Shown here piece by piece: positions 4,662-7,412 of a DNA stretch of 7,412 nucleotides (positions within the stretch are counted from its first letter, which is position 1; each line of letters begins with the position of its first letter). Both the position numbers and the translations under genes were made by a program. The notes beneath the pieces were generated by a model. The model did not search any database and had not been told where the DNA came from. It worked only from the letters and a program-made list of their open reading frames with translations. The DNA lies in the NCBI GenBank assembly GCA_023301015.1, contig JALZVI010000054.1, positions 1-7,412 on the forward strand. The letters run 5' to 3'. The DNA comes from Rickettsiales bacterium (GTDB taxonomy: Bacteria; Pseudomonadota; Alphaproteobacteria; Rickettsiales; 21-14-0-20-44-7).

Positions 4662-6380
4662 ATGAAAAAATTACTCAATAAATTCACAGTTTTGGCAGCT
4701 ATTGTCCTAATCACAATCATCGCTATCTTCAGCGTGAGTGAGAAACACCAGCTTCCCACACAAAAAGACCTAACCTTTGAAAGCAAAAAATCAGCCACGG
4801 GCGCTTACCTCTCTGGCCAACATGCCGCCAGAAAAAGCAACTTCGAGAAAGCCTCATCGAAGTTTTTGCAAAGCTTGAACTCTGAGCGAGAAAATTCAGC
4901 TTTGAGTGAGCAGGTTCTTGAACTGCTGATCGCAACGGGGAAATATGAAGAGGCATTTGAGCTTGCCGAAGGGATTGAGAGCAAGCAGGACTCATCTAGC
5001 GCTATTCTAATTCTATATGCCCGCGAAATGCGCAAGGAAGAATACGGCCAAGCAATTGAAGTTTTGAACCAATCGTCAGAAGAAAACAGCAAAACTGCAA
5101 TAAACCAAATTATGCACGCATGGGCAAATATTGGGACTGGCGATAATGACAAAGCGCTAGAGATTATGAATAGCCTAGATAAGCGCAGCTATTTCAAGAA
5201 CCTAATCACTTTCAACCAAGCACTAATTGCCGAGCATTCAGAAAAGAACGAGCTTGCGAAAAAGCTATATAAGCAGCTGCTGGACAAGCAAAAGCCATCG
5301 AAAAAACTGGCGCAACATGCATATCGCTTTTTCACAAAAGTTGGCGATGAAAAGCAAGCAAAAGAAATTTCCGAATCTCAAGCAGAAGGCTTCGAACTGA
5401 GCAAAAAAATAGCCCAGCCAAGCGCGCAAGAGGCCGCCTCCAATGCGCTGAATGAAATTGCTACAATCATGATTGCGCAACAGAATTTCGGCAAGGCCAG
5501 CGTGTTTTTCCGCATCGGCCTGCTGCTAAACCCTGAAAATGAGGAAGCGCTAGTTCTGCTCGCAACCATCCTTTCTCACGAAAGAGATTTCGCATCAGCA
5601 AACATAGTTTTTGAACAAATTGCGCAAGAGTCGGAGCTATATAATCAAGCAAAGCTTGCACGGGCGCAGAATTATCTGACTATGGAAAACGAGTTGGCGG
5701 CGAAAAAACTCCTCATAGAGCTGTCAGAAAATGAGGACACAAAAATTGAGGCGTTGATGACACTAGGTGATATCATGCGCCGCACTGAAGATTTCGTCAG
5801 CGCCAATGAATATTATAGCGAAGCTGTTGAAGCCTCAAAAACAGAAGAATTGCAGCAAGTTTTCTGGCCACTATATTTTGCTCGAGGCGTGACTTTTGAG
5901 CGGATGAAGAAGTGGGATGAGAGCGAAGCTGATTTCAAAAAAGCACTTGAGCTAGAACCGAACCAAGCCGATGTTCTAAACTATCTCGCATATAGCCTGC
6001 TGGACATGAACATGGAAGACCGCTTTGATGAGGCTCTAGAAATGCTGGAAATTTCATATGAGCAGCGCCCTAATGACGCTCATATTTTGGATAGCATAGG
6101 CTGGGCATGGTTCAAAAAAGGCGACTATGCGCAGGCAGTAGAGCATCTAGAAAAAGCAGCCTCAGATATGCCATACGACCCAACAATCAACGAGCATCTA
6201 GGTGATATATATTGGAAATTGGGACGCGAGGCGGAGGCAAAATATGCATGGAAACGAGCATTGCAGCATGACCCAGAAGAGAGATTTTTGGCAGGCTTGC
6301 GCAACAAGGTCAGCAGCGGGCTAGACGGCGCAGAAGAGCAAGGAGAGCAACTTGAAATTCAAGCTCCAAGCAGCCGCTAA
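4662..6380 (+). CDS. Membrane-anchored tetratricopeptide repeat (TPR) protein
   Basis: The 572-aa protein begins with a basic N-terminus and one hydrophobic helix (residues 8-25, FTVLAAIVLITIIAIFSV) without an obvious signal peptidase site, so it is probably an inner-membrane anchor with the rest in the periplasm. The body is a helical-repeat solenoid. The clearest TPR units are at 403-433 (ARGVTFERMKKWDESEADFK, then KALELEP), 473-507 (DSIGWAWFKKGDYAQAVEHL, then ending in YDP) and 509-536 (INEHLGDIYWKLGREAEAKY, then AWKRAL); degenerate units fill about 45-400. The tail after 545 is Gly/Glu/Gln-rich and probably disordered. TPR arrays act as protein-protein scaffolds; the partner is unknown. 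From memory, this type of TPR gene sits directly before ispE in many Alphaproteobacteria, and its last 29 bases overlap ispE here, suggesting fixed co-expression. No enzymatic motif is visible. Confidence 0.85.
   Translation: MKKLLNKFTVLAAIVLITIIAIFSVSEKHQLPTQKDLTFESKKSATGAYLSGQHAARKSNFEKASSKFLQSLNSERENSALSEQVLELLIATGKYEEAFELAEGIESKQDSSSAILILYAREMRKEEYGQAIEVLNQSSEENSKTAINQIMHAWANIGTGDNDKALEIMNSLDKRSYFKNLITFNQALIAEHSEKNELAKKLYKQLLDKQKPSKKLAQHAYRFFTKVGDEKQAKEISESQAEGFELSKKIAQPSAQEAASNALNEIATIMIAQQNFGKASVFFRIGLLLNPENEEALVLLATILSHERDFASANIVFEQIAQESELYNQAKLARAQNYLTMENELAAKKLLIELSENEDTKIEALMTLGDIMRRTEDFVSANEYYSEAVEASKTEELQQVFWPLYFARGVTFERMKKWDESEADFKKALELEPNQADVLNYLAYSLLDMNMEDRFDEALEMLEISYEQRPNDAHILDSIGWAWFKKGDYAQAVEHLEKAASDMPYDPTINEHLGDIYWKLGREAEAKYAWKRALQHDPEERFLAGLRNKVSSGLDGAEEQGEQLEIQAPSSR
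6340..6345 (+). promoter_or_regulatory. Shine-Dalgarno site that fixes the TTG start of ispE
   Basis: AAGGAG lies six bases before the TTG at 6352, inside the end of the TPR gene. The ispE frame is closed by an in-frame TAG at 6322-6324, and no ATG or GTG lies between that stop and the conserved AKLNLYLEV motif, so TTG with this site is the start. Confidence 0.8.
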
Positions 6381-7161
6381 GCTCAACCTATATCTCGAAG
6401 TTTTAGGCAAACGCGCAGATGGCTATCACGAGCTGGAGAGCCATGTTGTTTTTCTTGATCTAGCCGATGAGCTGGAATTTGAAACAGCCAATGAGTTGAA
6501 AATTTGCGGCACAGAAATTGCAGATAATATCATACTAAAAACCGCCCGAAGACTTCAGCAAGATTTTGCGATTACAGCGGGCGCAAAAATTAGCCTGCAG
6601 AAAAACATCCCACTTTCGGCTGGCTTGGGTGGCGGCTCTGCAGATGCAGCAGCGGCAATTATTGGCTTGCAAAAGCTTTGGGGTTTTGAAGCCAGCGATG
6701 CACAACTATATAGCATAGCCAAAGAAATTGGCGCCGATGTGCCTGCTTGCCTTTATGGGCATTTGGAACAAAGAAACTCTGTGCATTTTTCTGGAATTGG
6801 CGAGAAATTGAGAGCGGCTGACGCACCAGCAGAATCTCACTTCGTCATAATTAATCCACTAAAAGAGCTCTCCACAGCAACAGTTTTTCAGGGTGTGAAG
6901 CGTTTCATTCCAGCCACGGGGGCGGATGATTTTCATGAGCGCAGGAATGATTTGGAAGCGCCTGCTATTGAAATTATGCCAGAAATATCAGGGATTCTGA
7001 GCGCAATAAATGCCCAAGAAAACTGCAAGCTTTCGCGTATGACAGGCTCTGGAGCAACATGCTTTGGCTCGTTTGAATCGACTGAAGCTGCAATGCAAGC
7101 CACAGAAAAATTAAAGAAAATCTTTCCAAACTATATGGTTCAGTATACAAAATTGAAATGA
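6352..7161 (+). CDS. ispE: 4-diphosphocytidyl-2-C-methyl-D-erythritol kinase
   Basis: IspE phosphorylates the 2-hydroxyl of CDP-methylerythritol using ATP, the fourth enzyme of the MEP pathway to isopentenyl diphosphate, in the cytoplasm. The 269-aa protein has the GHMP-kinase plan: substrate-binding motif 1 AAAKLNLYLEVLGKRADGYH (residues 7-26) with catalytic Lys10, the ATP loop PLSAGLGGGSADAAAA (87-102), catalytic Asp129 in IGADVPACLYG, and the C-terminal motif MTGSGATCFGSF (230-241). Length is slightly below the usual 280-300. Start is TTG at 6352, set by AAGGAG six bases upstream and by an in-frame stop at 6322-6324 with no ATG between. It overlaps the TPR gene by 29 bases and its stop overlaps the murB start as ATGA, so all three are probably translated in a coupled way. 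The isoprenoid link to murB is reasonable, since undecaprenyl carrier lipid is needed for peptidoglycan. Confidence 0.97.
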   Translation: MKFKLQAAAKLNLYLEVLGKRADGYHELESHVVFLDLADELEFETANELKICGTEIADNIILKTARRLQQDFAITAGAKISLQKNIPLSAGLGGGSADAAAAIIGLQKLWGFEASDAQLYSIAKEIGADVPACLYGHLEQRNSVHFSGIGEKLRAADAPAESHFVIINPLKELSTATVFQGVKRFIPATGADDFHERRNDLEAPAIEIMPEISGILSAINAQENCKLSRMTGSGATCFGSFESTEAAMQATEKLKKIFPNYMVQYTKLK

Positions 7162-7412
7162 GATTGATACAAAAACTCCCAACTCTTCGCGGCAGAATTA
7201 GCGAAAATGTTAGCCTAAAAAAAACCAACTGGTTTCAAGTTGGCGGAGAGGCAGAGCTGCTTTTCAAACCAAAAGACTTGACCGACTTACAAGACTTTTT
7301 GCGCGCCAAACCAGATTGCGAAATCACGGTTCTGGGCGTTGGTTCCAACATTGTGGTGCGTGACGGCGGAGTTGATGGAGTGGTTATCAAGCTCGGTCGA
7401 GAGTTTGCGGGC
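7158..7412 (+). CDS. murB: UDP-N-acetylenolpyruvoylglucosamine reductase, N-terminal 85 residues (cut by window end)
   Basis: MurB reduces the enolpyruvyl group of UDP-GlcNAc-enolpyruvate to UDP-MurNAc with FAD and NADPH, in the cytoplasmic phase of peptidoglycan synthesis. The visible part starts MRLIQKLPTLRGRISENVSL, then NWFQVGGEAELLFKP (about 25-39), the usual T-W/F-R-V-GG-A-E segment, and ITVLGVGSNIVVRDGGVDGV (59-78), the FAD diphosphate-binding block with the hallmark GxGSNxxVRDGG. The family is about 300 aa, so roughly 215 residues lie beyond the window. The ATG shares its last two bases with the ispE stop (ATGA), no Shine-Dalgarno is evident, and translation is probably by re-initiation. 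A run of eight A (7217-7224) lies in the early coding region. murB is normally in the murC-ddl-ftsQ cluster, so its place behind ispE is uncommon. Confidence 0.95.
   Translation, partial: MRLIQKLPTLRGRISENVSLKKTNWFQVGGEAELLFKPKDLTDLQDFLRAKPDCEITVLGVGSNIVVRDGGVDGVVIKLGREFAG

Noticed and set aside
1..7412. Search for tRNA, rRNA, CRISPR, insertion sequence, toxin-antitoxin or phage-defence genes
   Set aside because: None of their hallmarks (cloverleaf ends, regular direct repeats, transposase DDE motifs, paired small toxin-antitoxin frames) could be seen by eye.

Overview
The window looks like chromosomal DNA of a moderately AT-rich alphaproteobacterium. The basis is family resemblance from memory: a family-4-like uracil-DNA glycosylase with the alphaproteobacterial type of N-terminal extension, a membrane-anchored TPR protein directly upstream of ispE, and a MurB of alphaproteobacterial type. 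No database search was possible, so a finer placement is not offered.

Layout. A divergent intergenic region (4539-4661) splits the window. Leftwards (minus strand) run a small basic protein of unknown function (67 aa), a uracil-DNA glycosylase, an unrecognised 242-aa helical protein with its own strong promoter, an FAD-linked (D-lactate/2-hydroxyacid dehydrogenase-like) oxidoreductase, and a secreted DUF4139-family protein that stops halfway through its expected length. Rightwards (plus strand) run a TPR protein, ispE (isoprenoid precursor synthesis) and the start of murB (peptidoglycan precursor synthesis). The last three overlap one another by 29 and 4 bases and form a translationally coupled operon feeding cell-envelope synthesis. 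No stretch of 300 bases lacks a gene, and I saw no tRNA, rRNA, insertion sequence or CRISPR array.

The most anomalous place is near position 400. The DUF4139 gene breaks off inside a conserved block, and the sequence continues without a gap into the interior of an unrelated retropepsin-like aspartic protease that has no start codon. About 20 bases at the seam can be read plausibly in both proteins. Leucine codon use switches abruptly across it: CTG 8/23 and TTA 1/23 on one side, CTG 0/18 and TTA 8/18 on the other. This is either a real recombination that broke two genes or, more probably, a short-overlap assembly chimera.

A second pattern is regulatory. Three start codons (2664, 3422, 4662) have a -10-like hexamer ending 6-8 bases upstream and no Shine-Dalgarno sequence, which predicts leaderless mRNAs. 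The 67-aa gene and ispE instead have clear Shine-Dalgarno motifs. For the 242-aa protein, the longest open frame starts at a TTG that is actually the TTG of a perfect TTGACA -35 box, so the start was moved to the ATG at 3422. I found no convincing new multi-gene system; the real unknowns are the 242-aa and 67-aa proteins.
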